Shown: one piece after another, positions 1-11,143 of the stretch
Numbering within the stretch: position 1 is the first letter of the stretch
Layout: every line of letters starts with the position of its first letter
Assembly (NCBI GenBank): GCA_017311185.1
Contig: JAESUZ010005166.1
Span: 434,001 to 498,000, forward strand
Direction of reading: 5' to 3'
Length of the DNA stretch: 64,000 nt
Source of the DNA: Proteles cristata cristata
Lineage: Eukaryota > Chordata > Mammalia > Carnivora > Hyaenidae
The notes under the pieces: model-generated
What the model saw: only the letters and a program-made list of their open reading frames with translations
Database searches by the model: none
Told to the model about the DNA's origin: nothing
Position numbers and translations under genes: made by a program

Positions 1-841
1 GAACCAGCAACACATCACATTGTGGTTTGCAAAGAGTTCAACTCTAGGCTCTATCTCAGGCAAAAAGAGAGTTGATTAAAAAAATAGGCATGTTTAAGTC
101 AGTGTTAGAGGGAAGTGATGGTGAATTTTGTATGCAGCGTCATGTGTGGTTCTTTTTTGTAAATGAAAAGTTACTTTAAAAAAACTTCTTATGAAAGAGT
201 CTCACATTGGGAGGTTTCATTCAGTTATATTATTTCTGATTACTTCCCCCTCTTCCTTCATTTCCTTACATCTGAACCATTCATTTTTTCCCTCTCAATG
301 ACTATGTTGAAAAACTCATAAATATATTTTGCCTCCTCTACTTTCTTTCCACCTTCCTCTCCCAATTGATCAGCAAGTAAATGTGGGATTGCATGTTCTT
401 ACTTCCTACAAATTTAATAAATCTCAGCCACTATATCAAAAACTCTAGATCATCAGGTCTTTCAAATTTTTTGAAAAATTCACTTAACAAAGATACATTA
501 TAATTAATGTTCACAGTTCTTAAGAAAGGGATATATTTGAAACCTATGTTTCAAATGTTTCAAATGTTAATAATGAAAACAGCATCACTCGCTAGAAACT
601 AGGCTAGGAAGATGGTTATTTCTACAGATTTACCAATTGTAAGAGAATGTATTTCAGTAAATATAAGATTCTTTCCTTCCCAAATCACCAGATATCTAAA
701 TACAGTTATTACAATTCAGTTTTTCATGTTCATCTCCATGAAGGCATAGGCTTGTATTTGATTAGGATTTTTGTTACTGCCAGTCTTAGCAATCTTTAAA
801 ATATTCTTTTTGGAACCTTTTCAGAAAGAACTGGTTTTACT

Positions 842-923
842 ATATTTTATTTATTTTACTTTAGAGAGAGAGAGAACGTGAGTGGGGGTGAGGGGCAGAG
901 GGAGGGAGAGAGAGAGAGAGAGT

Positions 924-973
<50 letters not shown>

Positions 974-1108
974 AGATAGAGAGAATCTTAAGCAGGCTCC
1001 ATGCTCAGTTTGGAGACCAATGCAGGGCTCAATCCCACGACCTTGGGATTATGACCTGAGCCAAAATCAAGAATTGGACACTCAACTGACCGAGCCACCA
1101 GATGCCCC
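842..1108 (-). mobile_element. CAN SINE with expanded (GA)n tract
   Basis: Reverse-oriented felid SINE with A/T tail at left and tRNA-like head at right. Target-site duplication of about 16 bases at 826-841 and 1109-1124 with one mismatch. Its purine tract is a long GA microsatellite (about 862-986). Confidence 0.85.
862..986 (+). repeat. (GA)n microsatellite inside a SINE
   Basis: About 125 bases of nearly pure GA dinucleotide with a few interruptions, grown from the SINE polypurine tract. It creates a spurious Arg/Glu-rich open frame. Confidence 0.9.
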
Positions 1109-1737
1109 AAGAACTGATTTTACTTTAAATCAATAAACAGTTAAGTATTATTAGAATGCAGTTACTTCATTCCTTGAGTTGTCCGGTCCTTATTATCAGT
1201 TTGTTAAAGCAATGAAGAAAACTTGAGTGTTAACTATAAACTAGTAACAGAATATATGGAATCAAAAGAAAATAAGAGATAAGAAAAAATGAACATTGTT
1301 AGTTTTGTTAATCTACAATTCCCTTTGAGAAAGCATAGATCATTTGTTGCTAAGTAAAAAGTCAGTAATGTGGAAAAACCATATTAAATTGCTGAGGAAA
1401 CTGCTTTGAGTGGCATATAGTTATGAAAAAGTAGTTGGAATTATTTATACCTGCCTTATTGATATTTTACAGCAATATTATGTAACTGCTAGAGCTATGT
1501 TTTTAAAGCCTATCACAGTAACCATAGTAAAAATCAGCAGGAAGTATAAGAAATACACAGAAGCCTTTTTTATTTATTTCATATTATTATAAGATATTCA
1601 TTGTTCAAACCAGCTATTTCTTGTTATTAGGTAGGTGACAGGAGAAAAAGATAAGCTACTGTTCCCTCCAATGCCACCATAACCAGGAGGGAAAATGAAA
1701 ATGGCAGGGTTATTATAATGTTGCAGATAGTTTTTTA

Positions 1738-1923
1738 TTTTTTAAAAAAATTTTTAAATGTTTTTATTTATTTCTGAGAGAGAGAGAGACAGCATGAACA
1801 GGGGAGGGTCAGAGAGAGAGGGAGACACAGAATTTGAAACAGGCTCCAGGCTCTGAGCTGTCAGCACAGAGCCTGACGCAGGGCTCGAACCCACGAACTG
1901 TGAGTGAGCCACCCAGGCACCCC
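1738..1923 (-). mobile_element. CAN SINE
   Basis: Complete reverse SINE. The flanking word around 1715-1737 recurs at 1925-1946 with one change, giving a target-site duplication of about 22 bases. Confidence 0.85.
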
Positions 1924-1998
1924 AATAATGTTGCAGGTAGTTTTTTAATCCAAAACTTATTATAATAATCATATCACTAATATTAATAATAACTTCTA

Positions 1999-2182
1999 GG
2001 GGCGCCTGGGTGGCTCAGTTGGTTAGGTGTCTGACTTCGGCTCAGGTCATGATTTCACAGTTTGTGAGTGTGAGCCCCACATCAGGCTGCTGTGGATTCT
2101 GTGACTCTCTCTGCTTCTCCTGCTTGAGCTCTGTCTCACTCTATCTCTCAAGAATAAATAAACATTAAAATAATAATAATAA
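1999..2182 (+). mobile_element. CAN SINE
   Basis: Forward SINE starting GGGGCGCCTGGGTGGCTCAG and ending in an A-rich TAA-repeat tail. It lies directly beside a MIR. Confidence 0.85.
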
Positions 2183-2400
2183 TTGCTACTTTTTACTGAG
2201 AGCTTGTTAAACGCCAGCTACTGTTCTGTACATTTTATGTATTCTCTTATTTTGTTTCATAATAACCTAGTAAAGAGATCCTATTATTATTCCCATTTTA
2301 TAGATGAGGAAGCTTGTGCCGAGAGAGGTTAAAGAGCTTGTCTAAAGTCATGTACCTACTGTGTAGCAGAACCAAGATTCAAACCAGGGAGTCTGACTAC
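2183..2400 (-). repeat. MIR SINE relic
   Basis: Antisense MIR words in order: the CCCATTTTATAGATGAGGAA core, GAGAGGTTAAAGAGCTTG, and a terminal AACCAGGGAGTCTGAC. Ancient and diverged. Confidence 0.8.
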
Positions 2401-2879
2401 GAATTTGCACTTTTACATAACCATGTTTGTCCTTCCTTGCTTCAGTTATTCATTCAAAAAACAGACACACAAACCAGGGCATTACCCAATGTGAGAATGT
2501 AAGTTAACTTTAAACAATTTGGCTCATGCATATGTATGTTATAATTACACAGTAGTGACACAGTAAGTGGGAAGTACAGGTAGAAGTTTTAGATAAAATT
2601 TAGGATAAACTGTAGAAATAAGAAACACACCCTTCTGGGACTTACTGTCAATGACAAGCTATACGAGTATATCAGCCCTACCTAAGCAGCTACTCAGAAT
2701 TATGATAGCACCTTTATTTTTAGCATCTATAACAACTTGCCAAGTATCATTTTATTTATCCCAAGAGAGCAGTCTGGAGGAGAGCAGATTATATAGCTGT
2801 TATCACGATGTCTAAACTATAAATGGAGAAAGGAAAAAACAAAGGCACTAAAAAATCAAGAGGTTTGCTCCAAAATGTG

Positions 2880-3650
2880 CAAACTGTTTAAGTCTCGTTT
2901 TGATTAAACCCTAGTACCCGACATTGTTCTAAGAGATTTGCCGCCTTTCCCTCTGGATTTCACAGTGCCGATACCAGAGCTCTAGGTGCTGAGTTCAGTG
3001 CTGCCCAGACCAGGCCAACTTCTCCCCTCTGTGCAGCAACGGAGACTGGTGTAGGACTGCCTGACTGAGGGGAACGCACCCCTGCTCCTTCAGCTTGGTC
3101 GTGGCGGGAAAGGGGAAGGTGCACTGAATTATCTGTGAGGCTTTTCCAACGAAACCTCCTTCCCGCAGATTCTCTACTCAACCTAGTAAGTGGCCAACTT
3201 CAGAGTGTCTTGGCTTACTGTAAGGGTGAGGAGAGCTGAGCTGGACAAAACACGAAAACAAATGAACATACCAGGGTAGCCGTGGGGCTGCCCTTTTTTT
3301 CTCGTGATTCAGTACAGTTACAGGCCAACCCTACCTCTGCCACAGGCTGCAGACCCTGCCTTTGATTCTGGAGGACAGTCTCCAAAATGTGTAGACGCTG
3401 TAGAAGAAAGGCGAGGATGGTGTACCGGAGTTCACATTCTGCCTCTGGATCCTGTGGGAGAGAGCCCAGGCAGGAAGGGGCTCCAGGCCCCCGCAGCCAC
3501 CCCTTTGAGTCTCTGCCTAAGGCCCCTCTATTCGGCCCTCCTCTGTGATCTTCAGATTCTGAAAATGGTCCAGCATCAGGCCACCCTCGATCAATTCTGT
3601 CAACAAGTCCAGATCTTTCCTTAGCACTCCCATGGTTTTACAGGTTAATT
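2880..3650. other. GC-richer unassigned block in PLGRKT intron
   Basis: More GC-rich than its surroundings, with no repeat family I recognise. Short frames exist on both strands, none with a recognisable domain. It could be a regulatory element, an old gene-derived insertion or an unrecognised repeat. Confidence 0.3.
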
Positions 3651-4974
3651 TTACATGGACAAAGGTAAACAAAATATAGACATAACTAGTTTATAAAAAG
3701 TTTAAGTTCATATAAACTTAACTAGATACATAGTGGGCTGCTGCTGAAATTCTAAGCCAAAAACAATCCTGGCCTGAGGCAGATGATGGCTGGCGCCAGG
3801 GTTTCAGAATCTTCTAGAAAGCCTGCATTGGTTTCTCAACAAATATCTAATCCAGGTGATACTTTGCTGGGGCATCTGGCTGCACTCACCAACCCTCCTG
3901 GGTGTTTTACACTTTGGGCCCCTGGAAGCCTCACCTTTGCTCCTCACCCCTCCTTGACATTTCTCTTTGTCAGTTGGCTTTCCTGATGCACATTCTCACT
4001 GAGAGCTCCCAGGGTCCCTATCCTTTACAGAAGGTGAGTTTCACATAATGTGAAGCAAGTGCCTACACTTCATATTTGTAAAGGCTTTAGATCATGAAGA
4101 AGAATGCCATCTTACCCTGGAGTTCATGCCAGAATCCCTTCCCTCCAAGGGCCAGAGGCAAACTCCTGTCACTTCCTATCTTCTCTCTGGTATCACCCTG
4201 GGTGACCCACTAACATTCTATCCCTTTTGAAGAGCTTCCAGAGAGTGGATCATCTGCAAAGCAGAGATGATGGGTACACCTACGATTAAGGCCTCAGACT
4301 TTCTCCTAGATCAGTCTACCCTCTCTGGCCACCTCTCCACATCCTCCTTGATGACTCGTTACTCAGACATTGTCAGGGAAAACTGCAAAAATCTTCCCAG
4401 AGTCTTTTAATAACCCCCTGACAGCACATGGCAGCTGGTACAGACTGAGAAAGAAAAAAGTGCCACTGATAGCTAGGCCCTGGCACTTAGGCCATGGTGT
4501 TCTCCTATGGAACATAAGCACCTTCACACATCACCCCCGTCAGACAAGACCACTCTGTAATCATGTCAGAAAACAGACAAAGATATGGACATCGTCCCAA
4601 CTGCAGAGATGACTGAGCACCCCACCCCCATGCTGACTAACGTGAAGGCGCTGCTTCTCTACTGCTTACCACTTGCACATGCTTAGTCCCTGCCACCTTC
4701 TAGATAAGAAGACTTAAAATATCCAGTCATGGAATTATTCCCACTTTCTGACAGCACTCAGTCCAGGTGATCTCTGAACCTTTCCCCAAATAATCTAACA
4801 CAAGTCTATGTGCTATACGTCTCTTCTAATGTCCTCTTACTGAGACACCCACACCCCCTGGCGTGTGTCCTCTCCGGTGCAACAGGTCAGTGAACTCCAC
4901 TTGTTTTTACTACAATCAATGTGTTTCTGGTGGTCTTCAGCAGGAGGACATTGATAGCACTAGGATACGATAAT
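3651..4974. other. Unassigned intronic stretch
   Basis: No gene or repeat recognised. Small open frames at 3783-3986 and 4370-4612 have no family signal. Confidence 0.4.
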
Positions 4975-5125
4975 AAATATCTAATACTTAGCATTTTCTC
5001 TGTGCCAAGTACTATTCTAAGCTCTCTGTACATAATAACCACTGTAATCCTCGTTACACACACTGAGATTGCCACTATTATTATTTCCATTTTGTAGATG
5101 GGAAACCGAGGCACCAGGAGGTTGA
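4975..5125 (-). repeat. MIR SINE relic
   Basis: Antisense MIR: TGTGCCAAGTACTATTCTAAGC, then ATTATTATTTCCATTTTGTAGATGGGAAACCGAGGCACC, each close to the consensus order. Confidence 0.8.
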
Positions 5126-5524
5126 ATTAAGTGGCAGTCCTGTTTCCCAGAAGAGGAAAGATCCATCACAAGTTTGTACAGTCTTAAACTATGAACACAC
5201 CAAGAAAATACTTCATTCCTCCATGATCTTTAGGACCAGGGTGATGGAAGGCTAGACTAGTTCCCTAGGACTGTATACTTGCTAATTTTAAGCCCAAATC
5301 TCAAAAGTCAGAGGGAAAGACTAGGAGAGTGAGCTCATTTCTGGAGAATTTTTATTTTCTTCACTGCAAATATATGATCTCTTGCCAAGAAGAATGAGTT
5401 TATATAGGTTTTAAGGTATATTCCCCATGATATTCTCCAGATAGCCTGTGATATTTGAGCGCTTACCAATATGACAGCCATGGTTTCAGATGATTACTAA
5501 TCAACAGAATGAACATCTCAGGGC

Positions 5525-6215
5525 TCGGCTCACTCAATTTCTCAACAACTCTTGATACAGTTGATCACTGATCACTCCCTTCTTGAAACACTATCCTCAG
5601 TTGCTTTCTGGGAAAGCACATCTTCTGGTTCTGCTCTTCCTTCACTAATCAAACCATTTCAGTATCTTATGCCTCCTCTGCTACCTGTTACATGTTCTTG
5701 GAGTGGCCCTGGCTCATATCACAGTTGTCTTCTCTGTCTGTGTTCACGTCATAGGAGATCTCGTTCAGTCTCCTAATCTCAAATACCACCTATATAACTG
5801 ATGACTTCAAATTTATATTTCTACTTTAGATCTATCATGTCTACTTGACATATCTACCTAGATGTCCATAAACACCTCAAGCTAACATGTTCAAACCACA
5901 ATTCCTCACTTTCACCCCATCGATCCCATTCTTAGCCATCAAATCTGCTCATCCTGGAGGCTTCCCCAGGATGTGCGTAAGTGCGACCACCATGCTGTGC
6001 TCAGACTTCAAAGTTGAGGTTACGTCTTACTCTTCCCTTTCTCTCACACCCCATTACCCAGTGCATCAGAAAATCACTTTTAGCTCTAAATTCCACACAT
6101 ATCCAGAATCCAACCACTTCTCACCACCTCCATTGCTATCACACTGCTCCAAACCCCCATCTTTTGCCTAGATTAGTGCTATAGCCTCCTAACTATTCCC
6201 CTACAACTTCTTATT
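5525..6215 (+). repeat. L2 LINE fragment (ORF region)
   Basis: Diverged L2 reverse-transcriptase region in sense, recognised from its run of TCT/CTCC-rich words and the segment ending TAGTGCTATAGCCTCCTAACT. Frames are broken. A short L2 continuation appears at 6712-6810, the two pieces being split by an L1. Confidence 0.6.
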
Positions 6216-6224
6216 TCCTTATTT

Positions 6225-6700
6225 GAAGTATATCATAGACATAGTGAAGTACACAATTCCTATCTGTACAGATCAATAAGTTTCTGCATATGTTTATACC
6301 TGTATGATTACCACCAAGATCAATATATAGAACATTTTCAGCCCCCAAGAGGATTCCTCCTGCCTCTCTCATGTGCGCTGCTTAAAGGTAACCATTTCCC
6401 AAACTTCTATCCTCATAAATTAGTTTGCCCATGTTAATGCTTTGTATGTATGGGATCACACAGTATGTACTCTTTTATGTCTTTTTTCCCATTCAATATT
6501 ATGTCCACATTGTTTATTCATACTGTTGCCTGTAGCAATAATTCATTTTTTTCCAAGCTTTATTGTATTTGATTATGTAAAGCCATGATTTACTTATCCA
6601 TTCTACTGTTGATGAATATTTGGATTGGTTCTAGTTTGGGCCCGTTGTGAATACTGCTGCTATGAACCTATATGCTCATCTCTCTTGTGTACATGATATT
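6225..6700 (-). repeat. L1 LINE 3' fragment, antisense
   Basis: Antisense L1 ORF2 end: words for the ACCATTTCC...GATCACACAGTATGT region and TGGATTGGTTCTAGTTTGGG, then TGAATACTGCTGCTATGAAC. It splits an older L2. Confidence 0.75.
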
Positions 6701-6711
6701 ATTAAAAGTCA

Positions 6712-6810
6712 GACTGATCCTGTTAAAATGTCAAGTCACACAAATTCCTGCTCATAATCCTCCAGCAGCTTCCCAGAATAAAAACTAATGTTTCTAAAAC
6801 TTCCTCAGAG
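6712..6810 (+). repeat. L2 LINE continuation
   Basis: Matches the L2 stretch that normally follows the 5525-6215 segment (TGTCAAGTCACACAAATTCC, then CCAGCAGCTTCCCAGAATAAA). Confidence 0.5.
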
Positions 6811-7109
6811 TAAAAAACTAATGTTCCAGCAAGGCATGGGAGAAACTGAATTTTGAATTTTACCTTAATTAATTTCAAGTTAATATATTGCTAGTGGCTA
6901 CTGTAATGTATAGCACACCTCTATAGTAACTCTGGATGTCTGGAAGGTAAAACAGTTTTCAAAACTGTTTTTTCTGGCATATTTTCACTTAAGTATATTT
7001 ACAACAAGCTTGTGAAGTTCACTAAAATAATTCTCAATAGGATTCTGGGTGGGATTTATTCTTGGGCATTATATAGTATTTACAATATTATGAATAGTTT
7101 TTAATGGTT

Positions 7110-7480
7110 TCTGGCATATAAAATTTTTTTTATTTTTGTATATTGAGCTTATATGATCTTATATTCAGCCATCCAGCTAAATTATATTGTTGATTTTAGT
7201 AGTTGTTTATATTTTTAGTCATTTTTCAACTTACTTTCTTAAATCTTATAGATAATCATTATCCATTTGTTTAACTCCTACTTTTACTGCTCTATGATTT
7301 AAAAATGGTCTATAAGACTTTTGGCTTAGGAATTTATTGGGATATTTTATTGTGGTATAACACAATGTTCACTCAATATTTACAAAGAATATTTTTCTAT
7401 GTTTATTGGGTTATACACATATACATATAATTAACTTGTTAATTTAATTGCTCAAATCCTCAATATTCCTACAATTTCTT
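7110..7480 (-). repeat. Probable old L1 fragment, antisense
   Basis: AT-rich; TTTTTGTATATTGAGCTTATAT resembles antisense L1 ORF2. Heavily diverged. Confidence 0.4.
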
Positions 7481-7482
7481 TT

Positions 7483-7526
7483 TTTAAAGTTTACTTATTT
7501 ATTTTGAGTCAGAGTGGGAGAGTGGC

Positions 7527-7579
<53 letters not shown>

Positions 7580-7699
7580 CCAAGCAGGCTCCATTCTGTC
7601 AGCATAGAGCCCAACACCGGCCTCAATCTCACAGTGAGATCATGGCCTGAGCCAAAATCAAGAGTCTGATGCTTAACCGACTGAGCCACCCAGGTGCCT
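7483..7699 (-). mobile_element. CAN SINE
   Basis: Reverse SINE with a GA tract at about 7526-7577 and a terminal GCCACCCAGGTGCC. Confidence 0.85.
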
Positions 7700-7994
7700 T
7701 GAATTCATTTTCTAGTTGATTTGATACAGGGAGTGCTGTCTTCTTCCAGACTGAGAAGTAATAACAACAATATCTTTCATGAAAGCTCATCCCTTTCCCT
7801 TTCTACCACACTGCTTTTTCTGTAGCCTGTATTCCCCCTCCCACTGTGGGCTGATGCTAAGCCACTATTGTTTTTAATACTTCATATTTTAGCTCATTTA
7901 TGAGTACTATCAAATTAGGCTTTAGTTTTCAAAAATGAAGTCAGTGTAAACATTAATTTCAATGTGAAATTAATAAACATCCCATCTCAAAAAA

Positions 7995-8312
7995 TGTACT
8001 TTGGTAGGGAACCCTCCCTAAGGAGAGCGAAAAAGAGGAGAGAAGACTTCAAGGTCACCTAGATATGTGCCTAGGTGCCTACATTCCCCATGGCCTTGTA
8101 AACTGAGACAACTTAATCAGACTGCCTGTTTATGTGTGTTAACATATATGGGAGACAAAGAAATAGAAAATGCATTAAAAAACTATGCCATGTGATGTGG
8201 GCCGCTCAGTTCTTTGGGTACGAACCCACTGAGCGGTCCTGGCACGAATCAAGTTGCTTCCTGGAAAGAAAAGCCTCGGTGTCACAACTCTGTGCAAGAA
8301 TCCTGCAACAGT
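7995..8312 (+). mobile_element. Candidate solitary ERV LTR
   Basis: Begins TGTACTTTGG and ends CCTGCAACA. Near the end is GGTACGAACCCACTGAGCGG followed by AATCAAGTTGCTTCC, which looks like a decayed poly(A) signal of an ERV1-type LTR. No target-site duplication was identified. Confidence 0.4.
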
Positions 8313-8646
8313 ATCTCTTTCTCATTAAGCAAAAACATTCAGGAGGATTATAGAACATTTTATGGCACAAAACTCTAATTAGATTTATGTTTATGTTTGT
8401 CAGTTTGACCTCTGTCTGTGGCTATTCAGTTTGGGTCTTTATTTAGCATTATATTATAGTAGGAATGAGTGTTGAAGGGATTAAGTAGCAGCAAATTGAA
8501 GATTTATTGGTTAAGATTGTATCAGGTTCACCGTTCTGTAGAACTCTTAGACCCATACACATCAGAAAAGGACAGAATGTAAAAATAAAAATTGCTTCCA
8601 TTTCAGGAATTATTTTCTTATAATAATGAGAGAGTATTTTATTTTT

Positions 8647-8882
8647 TTATTATTTTTATTTTTATTATTTTTTAAATATTTTATTTATTTTTGAGAGAGA
8701 GATAGAGACAGCATGAGCAGGGGAGGATCAGAAAGAGAGGGAGGCACAGAATCTGAAACAGTCTCCAGGCTCTGAGCTAGCTGTCAGCACAGAGCCCGAT
8801 GCGGGGCTCGAACTCACAAACCGTGAGATCACGACCTGAGCCAAAGTCTGACGCTCAGCCGACTGAGCCACCCAGGCACCCC
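8647..8882 (-). mobile_element. CAN SINE
   Basis: Reverse SINE with a perfect 17-base target-site duplication at 8630-8646 and 8883-8899. Confidence 0.9.
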
Positions 8883-8899
8883 GAGAGTATTTTATTTTT

Positions 8900-9489
8900 A
8901 AAATCTCATGTGAACATGAATATTGGAAGTATTATTTCCCAGAAATGGGTAACTAAATAATGAATACTTTTTACAACCTACTTCTGTCTTTATACTGAAA
9001 TCAAGTTTAGATAAGAAACTTCCAATTTAAAGGTTTGCCTAAAATTCATTAGAACTGGAGGTGACCTGCCCCATGAATTTTTCCTATTAGCAATTATATC
9101 ACTAGATTAACTTTCTGATATTTATTGGTTTCTGATTTTAGCTACTGTGCAAACAATATTTTCTTCTAAATAAAAGAATATCCAGATTAACATCCATCTA
9201 AGCTGAGCTCCCCAAATACGTTGCAAAAAATGGCAATGGGCTGATACCTGAGCAATGTTTTAAATGGAAGGCATATCACTTCAACTCACCTTCTTGACCA
9301 AAATTTTACTATGGTGTGTACTGCACACCTATAGGGCAAGTAAGCATCTAATACCCAGGGAGGGTGACAGTAGTATCAGAGATAAGAAAACTTGAAGAGA
9401 ATACAGAAACATTTACTGAGGAAAAAACCAATATTCTTCCTACTTCTTGCCACTGCAGGAAAACCTGGTGTGTTTTAGTATGAGAGCAG
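8900..9489. other. Unassigned intronic stretch
   Basis: AT-rich; no gene, RNA or repeat recognised. Confidence 0.4.
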
Positions 9490-9504
9490 AAAAAGTATGG
9501 ACTA

Positions 9505-9728
9505 GGGGCGCCTGGGTGGCTTAGTCGGTTAAGCGTCCGACTTTCGCTTAGGTCATGATCTCGCGGTTCGTGGGTTCGAGCCCCGCGTCGGGCTCTGTGC
9601 TGACGGCCAGCTCAGAGCCTGGAGCCTGTTTCAGTCTCTGACTCCCTCTCTCTCTGACCCTCCCCTGCTCGCGCTGTCTCTCTCTCTCTCCTAGAAATAA
9701 ATAAAACATTAAAAAAAAATTAAAAAAA
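9505..9728 (+). mobile_element. CAN SINE, young felid subfamily
   Basis: Forward SINE with the GACTTTCGCTTAGGTCATGA head variant. Perfect 15-base target-site duplication at 9490-9504 and 9729-9743. Confidence 0.92.
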
Positions 9729-10023
9729 AAAAAGTATGGACTATTAACAATTAAAAGTAATGATTTGTGAAACGGAACATATATAATGCTAGTCTTTCCT
9801 TTCCTCTTTTATAAATGTAAAGATGGAATGTTTTATTATAAAATTATTAATAAATTTTTGCATCTGAATAGAATTAATCCTTACCAAATGGTTCAGATGT
9901 TTTTGAATAATAACTGAGAGTGGGACACAAAAGACCTTTTTAAGATACAGGAAGAATTACAGAGTCAGGCAACTATATCATCACATATATTCCTTATGTG
10001 ATGATTTAAAATAAACACATGCT

Positions 10024-10240
10024 GGGGCACCTGGGTGGATCAGTCGGTTAAGCGTCAGACTTTGGCTCATGTCGTGATCTCACGGGTTCATGAGTCTGAG
10101 TCTCACGTCAGGCTCTGTGCTGACAGCTCAGAGCCTGGAGCCTCCTTCAGATTCGGTGTCTCCCTCTCTCTCTGGCCCTCCCCAGCTTGTGCTCTGTCTC
10201 TCTCTCTCTCTCAAAATTACATAAACATGGTAAAAATTTT
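10024..10240 (+). mobile_element. CAN SINE
   Basis: Forward SINE; 16-base target-site duplication at 10008-10023 and 10241-10256 with one mismatch. Confidence 0.88.
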
Positions 10241-10299
10241 AAAATAAACATATGCTGTCACTTACCTATCATGACTAATGCTGAAAGGGTGGTCTGTCC

Positions 10300-10680
10300 C
10301 ATTTCTTTGTTAAACACCTTTGCTGAGGTATAACTGACATAGTATACAATCCACCCATTGTAAGGATACAATTCAGTGATTTTTAGTACATTTATAGTGT
10401 TCTACAACCATCACCATAATCCAGTTTTAGAACATTTCCATCATCTCCAAAAATTCCCTTGTGCTCATTTACAGTAAGTCTTGGATCCCAACATCAGACC
10501 CGGAAAATCACTCATCTACCTTCTGTCTCCAAAGATTTGCCTTTTCTAGGCATTTCACATAAATGGAATTATACAGTACATGTTTTGTGTCTGGCTTCTT
10601 TCACAACGTATAATAATTCTGAGTTTCATTCATCTTGTACTATATTTCCTCCTCCAAGGGAATTTTAGAATCAGCTTGTC
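10300..10680 (-). repeat. L1 LINE 3' fragment, antisense
   Basis: Antisense L1 end: GAGGTATAACTGACATAGTA, ACAACCATCACCATAATCC, then TGGCTTCTTTCACAACGTATAA, in the expected order. Confidence 0.8.
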
Positions 10681-10694
10681 AAAAAAATGTTTTA

Positions 10695-10890
10695 TTTATT
10701 TTTTAAGTTTATTTATTTATTTTGAGAGAGAGAGAAATGCAGAGAGAGACACAGGCAGACAGAATCCCAAGCTAGCTCCACACTGTCAGTGCAGAGCCTG
10801 ACATGGGGCTCAAACCCACAAACAGTGAGATCATGACCTGAGCTAAACTGAGGAGTCAAACGCTTAACCAACTGAGCCACCCAGGCGCTT
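10695..10890 (-). mobile_element. CAN SINE
   Basis: Reverse SINE flanked by a duplicated word around 10677-10694 and 10892-10908 (one mismatch and a length change), inside L1. Confidence 0.85.
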
Positions 10891-10916
10891 CTGTCAACAA
10901 ATGTTTTAAAATTTAA

Positions 10917-11143
10917 GGGGCGCCTGGGTGGCTTAGTCGGTTAGCGTCCGACTTTCGCTTAGTCATGATCTCGCGGTTCGTGGGTTCGGACCCCGCGTCG
11001 GGCTCTGTGCTGACTGCCAGCTCAGAGCCTGGAGCCTGTTTCAGTCTGTGACTCCCTCTCTCTCTGACCCTCCCCTGCTCACGCTGTCTCTCTCTCTCTA
11101 TCCTAGAAATAAATAAAACATTAAAAAAAAGAAAAAAAATTTA
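10917..11143 (+). mobile_element. CAN SINE, young felid subfamily
   Basis: Forward SINE with the young head variant, inserted just beyond the right-hand duplication of the previous SINE. The two form a head-to-head pair. Confidence 0.9.

Noticed and set aside
882..1136. 84-residue Arg/Glu-rich open frame
   Set aside because: It is a translation of the (GA)n tract in a reverse SINE.
9505..9600. tRNA-like sequences with A and B box motifs (here and in every CAN SINE)
   Set aside because: They are tRNA-Lys-derived heads of SINEs with CT tracts and A tails, not standalone tRNA genes.
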